Origin: Acidobacteriota bacterium
GTDB taxonomy: Bacteria > Acidobacteriota > Terriglobia > Bryobacterales > Bryobacteraceae
DNA length: 32,439 nucleotides
Reading direction: 5' to 3'
NCBI GenBank assembly: GCA_016871015.1
Contig: VFZX01000043.1
Span: 1 to 32,439, forward strand
Shown: in pieces, positions 21,401-29,048 of the stretch
How positions within the stretch are numbered: position 1 is the stretch's first letter
Layout of the letters: each line of letters opens with the position of its first letter
Made by a program: the position numbers and the translations under genes
The notes under the pieces: generated by a model
Told to the model about the DNA's origin: nothing
What the model saw: the letters and a program-made list of their open reading frames with translations, nothing else
Database searches by the model: none

Positions 21401-21812
21401 GATCGGATCCGGCATACAGCCGGAGATCCCGGGCGCGGGCCGCAAGGGCGTCGATTATCCATGGGTGAAGCTCGACGATTTCGAAGCGGTTCCGCGTTGT
21501 GCCTCGCGCAGTGTGTGTGAGGCGAGCGCCCACGGATTCACGCCGTTCAATTTCGGGAACTCGGGGCGGAACATTCTCGATGGTCCCGCGCATCACTACA
21601 TCAATATGGCGCTGCTCAAGAACTTCCGGTTCGACGAAAGGAAGAAGAACGTGCAGTTCCGCTATGAGTTGTTCAACATCCTCAACCACGCGAATTTCAT
21701 GTTGCCGGAAAAGCAGTTCAACGCCATCGGCGGCGGCCTGATCACCGGCGTCGTGGACCGGGGCCGGGGAGGGCCGCGCGTGATGCAGGTGGCTCTGAAG
21801 TTCGAGTTTTAA
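18444..21812 (+). CDS. Oar-like TonB-dependent receptor with N-terminal carboxypeptidase-regulatory domain (second copy)
   Basis: This 1122-residue outer-membrane protein has the same layout as the first copy: signal peptide (about 1-21, ending WGQ), regulatory beta-sandwich (about 24-105, GVVTDSAGAVIPG), plug-like region (about 110-235, with INELPLDGRDFFDLALMVPG and YSVDGFNNRNPRG), then a large barrel ending in the classical terminal phenylalanine (ALKFEF). The sequences diverge too far for a recent duplication. A TACPTSAAAC-type cysteine pair in the barrel (GTCSATSAAACFPG) and CASRSVC near the end could form loop disulfides. The ligand is unknown. Its last 71 bp overlap the 3' end of the convergent cupredoxin gene, so the terminal strand codons are constrained on both strands. 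Confidence 0.88.
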   Translation: MGLSVRKVMSSALIAASVWGQGTATVTGVVTDSAGAVIPGTRIVVRHTGTNASRTIDTSPEGSFTITNLPPGPYEVQAGKDGFRAHKTTGVVLELNQVLRQDIVLQVGTVTESVSVTAEAALVNTEMGAIKGDVITNQQINELPLDGRDFFDLALMVPGVVPAAQGGQGSGLNVNGARSDSTNYSVDGFNNRNPRGAGTYVRPNMSAMQEFKMEVSGFSAENGRMAGGVMNMVLRSGTNQYHGDVFEYIRNDIFDARSFFDQRKLPLRRNQFGATLHGPVRIPGLYNGRDRTFFMFSWESYREVLGQSIIGNVPTVLQREGDFSQSVVPITGAKLYLRDPLATGTCSATSAAACFPGNVMPKSRFHPIALKLMEYYPLPNRPDPSNNFINTARDFDRFNSFIVRIDQRFSARDNLAFRMQHRLANNTNPFAGSGLAQWPTFVRDPRYLVGLDYTHMFGPTLLMEIRGGVSRNATTEREKFQGQDVAGQLGIMGTTDDPFLRGFPRFTVQDYLPIGAAAAQPVAYHVTVFQLSNKFTWIKGKHNLKWGWDIERVRFNQPYFDNSRGTFNFNRNWTNHSVADFLLGMLQSTTRNAEGTRNYLRSFSTGVFFNDDFKVTRNFTLNLGMRYELDLPPVDRYDRSSNFVDEFSKILIADDRALPNLQERLTRFNVQGRTALARDFGYPRSLVWADKINFAPRLGFAWRVPYFKRTTVVRGGYGIFFTGHLLNPVRTALMTGFPFSVNQTFSRLAADTSLVTLSNPFPDVRTTEANATNSNGYDPRPPLGDLQSWNFTIERELATGWAIELGYVGSKGTHLGRQYDLNQQIRSLAAYQNNIAFPRPISGINTINYFSFGANSNYNAGQFSLRRQMRGAFIRFNYSFSKSIDDASQLTGQSAGGFPGAQNARDLKSERARSDFDRRQVITAVYSTPVPFGRGRRFMSGARGITNGIVGGWQFSGSASIYTGQALTITSANVDANLGESLRPNRIGSGIQPEIPGAGRKGVDYPWVKLDDFEAVPRCASRSVCEASAHGFTPFNFGNSGRNILDGPAHHYINMALLKNFRFDERKKNVQFRYELFNILNHANFMLPEKQFNAIGGGLITGVVDRGRGGPRVMQVALKFEF

Positions 21813-23592
21813 CCAGCGCCGCACCGCGGTACATGCCCATGCCGCAGGCGAACGTGACTTCGCCCGCGGGCTGAGGCGGAAGCTCGATCACGGTGATCTG
21901 GCCCGGGGGGAGCGCGCGCGTGATCCCGAGTCCGGCGAAGATAATCGAGCTGGCGCAATTCTGGGCGTCCACCCGGTGGATCGCCAGACGCACCGGGCGG
22001 CCATCGGGGATCGTGATTCGCGCGGGGGTGTAGCCGGATCCATTCACGGTGATGCGGACGGCATCCCCGGGCGGCGGCGCAGTGGTGACAGCGCGGCCCG
22101 GCGCGACTTCGATGTCGAACGGGAAGGTCAACACCTCACCGGCGCGTTTCACCTGGAACCACAGCCTGTACCGGCCGGGGTGCGAGAATCCGGTGCTGGT
22201 TTCGATTTCCGTGGGAGGTGTCGCGCCGAGGTGTGAGTGCTTCCACGGACCTTCGGCGGGGGGCGTCTCCTCCTGAGGATGCGCATGGATGAATTCGCGC
22301 TTATCGCGGCTGATAATCATCACGTGCGCCCAGGAGCCGAGGAAGGGCTCGATGTCCGGTGAGGGGAGTTTGAAACGGAAGCGGATATCGCGGCCGGTCT
22401 CGAGCGGGCCATCGTAGGTCATTGACACTGCGGCCGGCGGGGCCGTGCTCCGCCGCTGTCCGCCGCCCGTGACGGTAAAGCGCGAAACCGTGTGCGCCGC
22501 GCCGGGCGCCGTATAGCCCGCGAAGATCCAGTACGTGTCCCGCGGACCGAAGTCGTAGCGGAGCTGGTAGAGTCCGGCGCCGATGGGCTCGGGATGCACG
22601 TGATCGAAGATGGAGAGATCAGAGGAGACGGCGATGACGTGCATCGGCCGCTCGTGGACTGTTTCAAGCACCGGGTGTGGCGTCTCGAAGATCAGTTCCG
22701 AGCCGCGGCGGTGGAGTTTGAGCCCGTTGTCCTCGCCAGCGGCCTGGTATGACGCGAGATCCACGGGTTGGAACTCGCCGCGAAGGGATGGCCCGGTCAG
22801 GTACGGATACTCGGGCTCCCCGTGCGGAGACGTGGCGAGGAAGTAGGCGTAGGTTCCGCCGGGATACTCAGGAGTCCGCGCGAAACGGCCATTGTGCTCA
22901 TCGAGATCACCGCCGCCGGCCGAGAATTCGTAGTCCTCGGCGAACGTGCCAGCGGGGAATTGCGGGCCGGCCGCGGGACCTTCCTGTGCAGGTGTCAGCT
23001 CAACCCGGTTTCGCGCGGTGCGGCGGGTAGCGTTGCGAATGCGGTAGCTCGAGCGGAACCGGCGGAGGCGGCCAGCGTCATCCCAACCATATGGCCCGTA
23101 GATTGGAAATCCGTCGATGGCGTATCCGATCAATGGCGAATGCCGGCCGGTATCGCGGAGGAGTGCTGCCAGCAGTGGTGGGGCGGGACCACGGCGGCTG
23201 GCTGTTGCGGCGGAGTCGGCGTGCCACAGGTTCTGGCCCCGGAACGAAGGTCCGGCGTTGACACTGTAGATGGGGACGCCGTTGATGAACGTACCCGCGA
23301 CCGCCGGCGCGGCGGCGGGACGTTTGGCTGGTTGGGGTGCGCGCGGGATCCGGTAGACGAACTTGCGCGGGGCTTCTTCTTCTGGACGTGTTTCCAACAT
23401 TCCGAACGACTGCATTGACAAGCCCGCCGACTCGACGTACGCATAGGCTTCATCGGACCAGACGCGGTGCACTTCCGGGAGTGCGCGTCGCAACGCTTCG
23501 TTATCTGCCGGTTGGGCGCGGATCCAGGACGCCGTCGCAGGGTCCGCGGACAGGATCCGCGCCACAACCAGGAGGAAAAGCGTCCGGACCAT
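21742..23592 (-). CDS. Secreted YHYH-family protein with C-terminal cupredoxin-like domain
   Basis: This 616-residue protein carries a signal peptide (about 1-21). The N-terminal part (about 40-260) is YHYH-like: RIPRAP, FINGVPIYS, NLWHAD and HSPLIGYAIDGFPIYGPYG are recognisable, but the segment that should hold the C-x-GHP and YHxH residues is missing between WHAD and HSPL. The middle (about 300-480) has two His-rich beta repeats (DHVHPE, FIHAHPQE) like those next to copper or heavy-metal proteins. The end (about 508-592) resembles the small cupredoxin domain found beside copper ATPases, with Cys542 in NCASS and CGMGMYRG near 580; metal binding is inferred. About 23 residues after the expected end (ALVK) are encoded antisense to the receptor gene. 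Its ATG shares one base with the TGA of the upstream gene, so the two are coupled. Confidence 0.75.
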   Translation of the reverse strand: MVRTLFLLVVARILSADPATASWIRAQPADNEALRRALPEVHRVWSDEAYAYVESAGLSMQSFGMLETRPEEEAPRKFVYRIPRAPQPAKRPAAAPAVAGTFINGVPIYSVNAGPSFRGQNLWHADSAATASRRGPAPPLLAALLRDTGRHSPLIGYAIDGFPIYGPYGWDDAGRLRRFRSSYRIRNATRRTARNRVELTPAQEGPAAGPQFPAGTFAEDYEFSAGGGDLDEHNGRFARTPEYPGGTYAYFLATSPHGEPEYPYLTGPSLRGEFQPVDLASYQAAGEDNGLKLHRRGSELIFETPHPVLETVHERPMHVIAVSSDLSIFDHVHPEPIGAGLYQLRYDFGPRDTYWIFAGYTAPGAAHTVSRFTVTGGGQRRSTAPPAAVSMTYDGPLETGRDIRFRFKLPSPDIEPFLGSWAHVMIISRDKREFIHAHPQEETPPAEGPWKHSHLGATPPTEIETSTGFSHPGRYRLWFQVKRAGEVLTFPFDIEVAPGRAVTTAPPPGDAVRITVNGSGYTPARITIPDGRPVRLAIHRVDAQNCASSIIFAGLGITRALPPGQITVIELPPQPAGEVTFACGMGMYRGAALVKTRTSEPPASRAALPGPGPRRR

Positions 23593-25493
23593 CAGCGGAT
23601 GCTCACGTTGACCGCGTTGCTCGGCCGTCCGGCGGCGGTGATCACCACGGGGACTGAGCCGCGTCCGGCCAAAGCGCGCGGAACCTGGACATTGATTTGG
23701 TCCACGCCGGGGAAAGTCCCCTGCGGACCCGCGTACGAAACGGGTGCGTCGAGGCCGCCAATCGTGGCCTTGACTTCGGATGACCCGCCAAGGCCGCTGC
23801 CGGAAAGCGCAAGATAGACTTGATCGCTTTCAGGGCCGAGGTCGATTGCGGAGGACAAGCTCTCAGACGTCTGCTGGCTGCCGCGAATCCGGGTGACGTA
23901 GCCGGATGCGGTAGTGGCGGCGTCAGCAATGAACAGGTTTGGATAGCTGTTCAGGATGTGCAGATTGGTCGTGTAGGAGACGGCGCCGTTGTTGAGGATG
24001 GCGGCCGCGTATCCGGTGGCGGTGTCCGGCGGGATCCGGTAGTTCAGTTGGGTGGGCGAAGCGTAGTAGATCTGGGCCGGGCGAGAGACGCCAGCCGAGT
24101 CTCGCACGGTGATGGTTGCGCCACCAAGGGTTGTTGGCCAGTCCGGTATGGGAGCGGTCGCGGTGGAAGTGGCGAGCGCCGCGCCGAACATCGCGTAGGC
24201 GGTCATGATGGAGCCGGGAGCGGCGGGTCCGCGCTCGTTGGATGCCGCGGAGACGTGTACGGCGGTTTGGACCACCGTGCCGCCTCCAACGTCGCGGGAG
24301 TTGCCGGTGCTATAGGTTGCGCCGTCGAGGAAGTTGAACACGGTGACGCCATTCACCCAGAGTCCTTGTGCACCGAGTCCGGTGTTCGGCTTGCTGGCTG
24401 CCGGAGCAGGTGTCCGGGGGAACTGCATCTGGTTCGTCTGGCGCGCTGGGAAATTGCTGAACACGCCTCCGGCCATAGTCGCGTCGAACCAGGGTCCCAT
24501 GACGTAGGTGCCCAAACCGTTCGAGTTCACGAACACCGCGGTGTCGCTGTAGCGGATTCGCTGTGTTTCCGCGGGCACCTCGGCGGCCGAGCCGCCGGAG
24601 ACCCGGGCTCCGGTGGGGATGTTGGTTGGCCAGGTGGTCGACGGCCCGGCGGAAGGATCGAATCCACTCGACACACGGGCGGGCTGTGTGGCGCCACCGG
24701 TCTGCCAGGAAGAGAGCGCCGGACTCCGGTCCGCCGCGCCTGGCTGGGCCGCTAACGACGCGTTGAAGTACTCCTGGACGCCCGCCGGGACATTCTGGGT
24801 CCGGCCTCCGGTGAGAGTTCCGAAGAGCTGTCCACCGAGAATGTAGGGGAATACGGGCCGCCCCTGGTCATCGATGGTCACGTGATATGCGTAGGTGCCT
24901 TGGGGGAACTCGGGAGTCACCTCCTGGCGGCCGTTGTACTGGTCGAGGTCGCCGGATCCGGCGGCGTATTCGTAATCCTCGATATAGCGGCCGATTGGGA
25001 ACTCGGCGTTAATGGGAGGTCCGAATTGGTTGGGATTGAGCTGAAGCGGAACGTTCGCGTGGGCGGACTGGGTCCATTCGGGGATCGATGTCCGCGCGGT
25101 GATGGAGCGCAGGCGGAAGCTGGAGCGCAGGCGCCTGACTGCACTGCTTGCGTTGGAGGCCTCCGAATAACCATAGGGGCCGTAGATCGGATTTCCATCG
25201 AACGCCCATCCGAGGATTGGAGAGTGGCTCCAGGGCGCCGCCTTCTCGCGGTACTGGATGCCGGTACGCGTGCTGCGCACGATCTCCAGGTTGTCCTCGA
25301 GTTGGGCCCTCAAGCAGGTGGGACTGGCGTGGTGGTGATATTCGCCTGTCTGGGGCTGGTGCCCTTGGCAGGCGTCAAAGGTCTGTGCTTCGCCGAAATA
25401 CGCGTCGCGGCGCCAGATGCCGTCGCCTTGTCCACCTGGCTGTGCAAGAGCGGACGTGGCAGCGAGGAAAACAACCGGTACGAGTGATCTCAT
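23592..25493 (-). CDS. Secreted YHYH-family protein with Solibacter-type C-terminal domain, modules in swapped order
   Basis: This 633-residue protein has a signal peptide (about 1-18, ending ALAQ). Residues 26-108 form the histidine module: WRRDA, FDACQGHQPQTGEYHHH, a CL pair at 60-61 and HSPILGWAFDGNPIYGPYG. The module that normally comes before it in this family (YSDTAVFV, FPRTPAP, GLWVNGVTVFNFLDGA) appears here after it, about residues 305-410. The C-terminal part (about 423-633, starting APGSIMTAYAMFG, with YYASPTQLNYRIP and PGVDQINVQVP) matches the TIGR03437 Solibacter domain. Biochemical function of YHYH proteins is unknown; it is presumably secreted or surface-attached. The ATG at 25493 gives the signal peptide; upstream in-frame GTGs at 25499 and 25496 are alternatives, the first sitting 8 nt after TATGGT. 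Confidence 0.78.
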   Translation of the reverse strand: MRSLVPVVFLAATSALAQPGGQGDGIWRRDAYFGEAQTFDACQGHQPQTGEYHHHASPTCLRAQLEDNLEIVRSTRTGIQYREKAAPWSHSPILGWAFDGNPIYGPYGYSEASNASSAVRRLRSSFRLRSITARTSIPEWTQSAHANVPLQLNPNQFGPPINAEFPIGRYIEDYEYAAGSGDLDQYNGRQEVTPEFPQGTYAYHVTIDDQGRPVFPYILGGQLFGTLTGGRTQNVPAGVQEYFNASLAAQPGAADRSPALSSWQTGGATQPARVSSGFDPSAGPSTTWPTNIPTGARVSGGSAAEVPAETQRIRYSDTAVFVNSNGLGTYVMGPWFDATMAGGVFSNFPARQTNQMQFPRTPAPAASKPNTGLGAQGLWVNGVTVFNFLDGATYSTGNSRDVGGGTVVQTAVHVSAASNERGPAAPGSIMTAYAMFGAALATSTATAPIPDWPTTLGGATITVRDSAGVSRPAQIYYASPTQLNYRIPPDTATGYAAAILNNGAVSYTTNLHILNSYPNLFIADAATTASGYVTRIRGSQQTSESLSSAIDLGPESDQVYLALSGSGLGGSSEVKATIGGLDAPVSYAGPQGTFPGVDQINVQVPRALAGRGSVPVVITAAGRPSNAVNVSIR

Positions 25494-25507
25494 CACCACT
25501 CGATTGG

Positions 25508-25513
25508 ACCATA
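25508..25513 (-). promoter_or_regulatory. -10-like box TATGGT before the YHYH pair
   Basis: On the minus strand TATGGT lies 8 nt before an in-frame GTG at 25499 and 14 nt before the ATG at 25493. No Shine-Dalgarno precedes either codon. If the transcript is leaderless, the GTG would be the true start. Confidence 0.35.
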
Positions 25514-25563
25514 TCAATGTTAAGGGAACGTTCGGGAGCGCGTTAAGAAGCGTAAAGCATTCA

Positions 25564-25597
25564 GGGCGGGAACCGCGCGTCCGTGCGATTCCCGCCC
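25564..25597 (-). terminator. Strong hairpin downstream of the BACON-repeat gene
   Basis: GGGCGGGAA (25564-25572) and TTCCCGCCC (25589-25597) form a perfect 9-bp stem. The loop contains a further 5-bp inner pairing (CGCGC with GTGCG, one wobble). It lies 24 nt past the stop of the BACON-repeat gene and before the start of the YHYH pair. The downstream T-run on the minus strand is weak, so it may stop transcription inefficiently or protect the 3' end. Confidence 0.6.
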
Positions 25598-25620
25598 TTT
25601 GTCCAGTTGGGTTGTTTGCT

Positions 25621-28600
25621 CTACTGGATGGCGATGGTGGTGCCCGCCAGGCTCACATTGTTCCCCACGAGGAGATCGATGGGAACAGCGGCACCGGAAG
25701 GAACCGTCGTTCTGATGAACACGTTGATCTGAGTGACGCCGGCGACGAAGCCCGGCGCGGAGCCAGCGTATTCGACTTCATGCTCGATGCCGCCGATACG
25801 CACGCGGACAGGAAGCAGCGGACGCCGCAACTGCTGGGCCGTGGTGGGAACGAGTCCGTCGATTCCCGGAGGCGACACCGCGCCATCGCCCGTGGCGTAG
25901 ATGGTGATGATGGTGTCCTTCGCCGCCGCGGTGCCTGCCCCGTTGACCACGCCGTTCTGGTTCACGATAGCGCCTTGTCCGGCTTGGTTCAGCCGGAAGA
26001 TGCCAGGAACCGCGTCGACCACGCGCAGCTCGACCACATTGCCCACGACGCCCTGGTATTCCACCTGCACGCGTGTGCTCACGCGTCCGGCCAGTGCGTA
26101 TGGCGCCACGCAGTTGATCTGTGTCGCCGATAGGAAGATGAGCGCCCCGGGGATGCCGTCGAACAGCACGCGGACACCGGAGTTGGTTGTCGTCACCAGA
26201 CCGTTGGCATCCACGCGGATTCCGGCGGCCGCGGCCGGTCCCATGTTCTGTCCGAACAGCGTCAGGATCAGTCCGGGGGCGACAGCGGTCGGCTGGAAGG
26301 TGGCCGCGTGGACCACTTCACGGAGCTGCGGCGCGGGGACCTGCGAGATCACCAGCGTGACATTGATGACGCGCGTGGCTGCTCCGGCGCCCGGCGGCGT
26401 GAGGGTGATGGTCCCGGTGAAGGTTCCCGCCGCGAGTCCAGCCGGGTTGACGCTGACGTTTAGTGTCGCTGGAGTGGTGCCAGTATTGGGCGCCACGCTG
26501 AGCCATGCCGACTGCGGCTGGAAGGTGACGGTAAACTGCGTCGCTTCGGCAGCCGTGATGGCGAGAGTCTGCGCGGGAGGCGGCGTGCCGCCCGGCATGA
26601 AGTTGAAGGTCAGCGCCTCGCGGTCGGAGACGATCGGCGATACACGCGTGGTCACCGTGAGCGTGACGGGGATCAGGATGTTCCGGACGTTGGGTGCGTT
26701 CACCGGAGTGACCGTGATGGTGCCGACATACACGCCTGGCTGCAGATTGCCGGAATTGACCGTGACCGAGAGATCGCTCGGCGTGATGCCGTCAAGGGGA
26801 TTCACGGTGAGCCAGGCGACCGGGGAGGTGACGTTCACGGTGGCGTTGAAGGCGACACGCCCATCCGGAGTGAGCCGCACGGCGAGAGTCTGCGCGGCAG
26901 GCGCCGCGCCGCCTTGCGACTGCGTGAAGGTGAGTGCCACCGGAGTGACTGTGAGATCCTGGGCCTGGCCCTGTACGATGAGGATCACGGGGACGAAAAT
27001 TGGGGCGTTGGCCGCGGAGCTGGCGATGGCGATGATGCCCGTGTAGACGCCCGCGCCGAGGGCTCCCGGATTCACCGCGATGATCGTGTCGGTGCCGCCG
27101 GTGGTCCCTTGCGTCCGCGACATGACGATCCAGGGATTCCCATCCGCGGTGCTGTTGGTCAGAGTGTAGGCGATCGCGCCTTGTGTCGCGCCGATCGGCA
27201 ACGACTGATTGTCAGGCGGAGTCCGGCCGAGAACGTGGTTGAAGACGATAGCCGCCGTGGACACAATCAGTCCGGGCGCGCCGATCACCTGCAACCGGAC
27301 GGGAATCACAATGCCGGGACTCGATCCATCCCCGGGAGCGACCGTAACGGTACCGGTATAGACGCCCGGGGGCAGGCCGCCCGCGTTGCCACTGATCACC
27401 AGGTTCGCTGGGGTCGTGTTCTGGGACAGGGCCGCGCCCAACCATCCGCCGCCGCTCACTGCCGATACCGTAACACCGAGTGCCGCGCCCGTGGAGGTGA
27501 CTTGAAGGGTGCGCGACGGCGCCGTGGCAGCGCCCTGCTGATGTACAAGGGAGACGTAGTTGTCGCTGACACGGAGTCCCGGTCCGCCGGTGACAACGAA
27601 GGTGACGGGGATATTGATCGGGCTGTTGCCGAAGTCGCCCGAGAGACGCACATTTCCGTTGTAGGTGCCGGCCGGGAGACTGGCGGGTTCGACGCCCACC
27701 GAAACCGTGGCGGGCGTGCCGATCCGCGAAGGCGTCGCATTCAGCCAGTTGCCGCCGTTGGTGGTCTGCACTTCGACCGTCACGCCCGTGGTCGCGCCGG
27801 TGCTGGTGACAACGAACGCCTGGCGGGGAACTGCTCCACCGCCGGTTTGGAAGCTGAACCGGAGTCCGTCACCGGGGGTCGCGGTGAGGATGGGATTGTT
27901 GCTCACCCGGAGTGTCGCGACGACTTCGAGAGGACTGTTGGTGACCGCCGGCGAGATGATCCGGATCCGGTTTTCGTAGGTGCCCGGCGCGAGTCCAGCC
28001 GGATTGGCGGAGAAGGTCAACTGCTGCGGCGTGACGAGAGCCGCATTGGCCGCCGCGACGCTGAGCCAGTTGCCGCCGGAGGTGCGAACCAGTTCCACCG
28101 TGAAGGCGACGTTGGCCGACGTGCTGGTGACGAACAGCGTCCGGTCACCCGGCGCCGGACCTCCGGTCTGGAAGTCGAACGAGAGCGCGCTCGGAGTCGC
28201 GGAGAGCCGCGCCTCTTCGAGTACCTGAAGCACGACAGCTATCTGGAATGGGTTGTTTGACGCTCCAGGCGCGATGATGCTCACGGTTGCGTTATAGGTT
28301 CCCACCGCGAAGTTCGCGATCTCAGCCACCGAGAGCGTGACAGTTGTGGGCTGTGTTGTACCAGCCGTCGCGTTCACCGGTTCGATCCGGAGCCAGTTGC
28401 CAGTGCCCTGGATCTGCGTCACCGCCGCCGTGAACGTGATGCCCGCCGCAGTAGCCCGGACGCTCACAGGTCGCGCTGCGGGGACTTGCCCGCCGCGAGA
28501 GAACTGGAACACCACCTGCTGCGGCTCGGCGGCGATCAAGGGCGTGTCGGCCACCACGAACGTCACCGCGATGTTGACCGCCGTGCCCGTCGGTGGTGTG

Positions 28601-28926
28601 AGCGTGATGGTGCCGGTGTAGGTTCCCGGATCGAGCGCTGGAACGGTGAACGGATTCACCACCACGTTCAACGCACCGGACGCCACCATTTCCGTGGGAA
28701 CCACGAGCCAGTTGCCGCCAGCGCCCGTGGCTGTCCTGGTGATGCGGACAGTCGTGCCCGGAACCGAAGAGGTCACGTTCACCACTTGGCCCGGGGGGAG
28801 CTGGCCTCCGCCAGGACGCTGGTGAATGAAATAGAGCCGATCGGTGCTCGCCGACAGCGTTTGCGCCGCCAGCGGAGCGGTGCCCGCCAGAAGCAGGCTC
28901 AAGGTCAGGAGGGTTCGTGCGGTCAT
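25621..28926 (-). CDS. Secreted protein with eight BACON-like beta-sandwich repeats and Solibacter-type C-terminal domain
   Basis: This 1101-residue protein has a signal peptide (about 1-22, ending PLAAQ). About eight tandem units of 100-108 residues follow; each has an L-F core strand, G-x-x-P, a GNWL or AWL-x-V motif, a TP-x-x-L stretch and a (L)xxGTYTGTI strand ending in V-x-L-x-V. That is the pattern of BACON-type immunoglobulin-like domains, linked to glycan or mucin binding in Bacteroidetes. The last 235 residues (VAPGLILTLFGQNMG, LSATQINCVAPY, VTQINVFI) match the TIGR03437 Solibacter domain, here with a second sub-part. A surface adhesin or carbohydrate-binding role is inference. GAGGA 5 nt before the ATG at 28926 supports this start; an in-frame ATG at 28938 is possible. 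It is followed by a hairpin and preceded by another. Confidence 0.8.
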   Translation of the reverse strand: MTARTLLTLSLLLAGTAPLAAQTLSASTDRLYFIHQRPGGGQLPPGQVVNVTSSVPGTTVRITRTATGAGGNWLVVPTEMVASGALNVVVNPFTVPALDPGTYTGTITLTPPTGTAVNIAVTFVVADTPLIAAEPQQVVFQFSRGGQVPAARPVSVRATAAGITFTAAVTQIQGTGNWLRIEPVNATAGTTQPTTVTLSVAEIANFAVGTYNATVSIIAPGASNNPFQIAVVLQVLEEARLSATPSALSFDFQTGGPAPGDRTLFVTSTSANVAFTVELVRTSGGNWLSVAAANAALVTPQQLTFSANPAGLAPGTYENRIRIISPAVTNSPLEVVATLRVSNNPILTATPGDGLRFSFQTGGGAVPRQAFVVTSTGATTGVTVEVQTTNGGNWLNATPSRIGTPATVSVGVEPASLPAGTYNGNVRLSGDFGNSPINIPVTFVVTGGPGLRVSDNYVSLVHQQGAATAPSRTLQVTSTGAALGVTVSAVSGGGWLGAALSQNTTPANLVISGNAGGLPPGVYTGTVTVAPGDGSSPGIVIPVRLQVIGAPGLIVSTAAIVFNHVLGRTPPDNQSLPIGATQGAIAYTLTNSTADGNPWIVMSRTQGTTGGTDTIIAVNPGALGAGVYTGIIAIASSAANAPIFVPVILIVQGQAQDLTVTPVALTFTQSQGGAAPAAQTLAVRLTPDGRVAFNATVNVTSPVAWLTVNPLDGITPSDLSVTVNSGNLQPGVYVGTITVTPVNAPNVRNILIPVTLTVTTRVSPIVSDREALTFNFMPGGTPPPAQTLAITAAEATQFTVTFQPQSAWLSVAPNTGTTPATLNVSVNPAGLAAGTFTGTITLTPPGAGAATRVINVTLVISQVPAPQLREVVHAATFQPTAVAPGLILTLFGQNMGPAAAAGIRVDANGLVTTTNSGVRVLFDGIPGALIFLSATQINCVAPYALAGRVSTRVQVEYQGVVGNVVELRVVDAVPGIFRLNQAGQGAIVNQNGVVNGAGTAAAKDTIITIYATGDGAVSPPGIDGLVPTTAQQLRRPLLPVRVRIGGIEHEVEYAGSAPGFVAGVTQINVFIRTTVPSGAAVPIDLLVGNNVSLAGTTIAIQ

Positions 28927-28995
28927 GGTTTTCCTCATATAGCCGTCTAGCACGTATCGTACCAAAACTGAAACATAAAGAAATAAAAATGTTTT

Positions 28996-29022
28996 GGGCG
29001 GGACCGTTGCCGGTTCCCGCCC
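28996..29022 (-). terminator. Rho-independent-like terminator after the small secreted protein gene
   Basis: GGGCGGGA (28996-29003) pairs with TCCCGCCC (29015-29022), and an inner CCG/CGG extends the stem to 11 bp with one bulged T and a 4-nt loop. On the minus strand it is followed by AAAACATTTTTATTTCTTT, a T-rich tail. It lies 26 nt past the stop of the 131-residue protein gene. Confidence 0.65.
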
Positions 29023-29048
29023 GCTCATGGACCGCGATGAATTTTGTT

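Noticed and set aside
26914-28260. Forward frame of 448 codons antisense to the BACON-repeat gene
   Set aside because: Arg/Gly-rich composition and periodicity follow the repeats on the other strand; no start signal or homology.
25621-28926. Tandem DNA repeat or CRISPR-like array in the repeat-protein gene
   Set aside because: The periodicity is about 300-325 bp and visible at protein level only; there are no short identical repeats with spacers.
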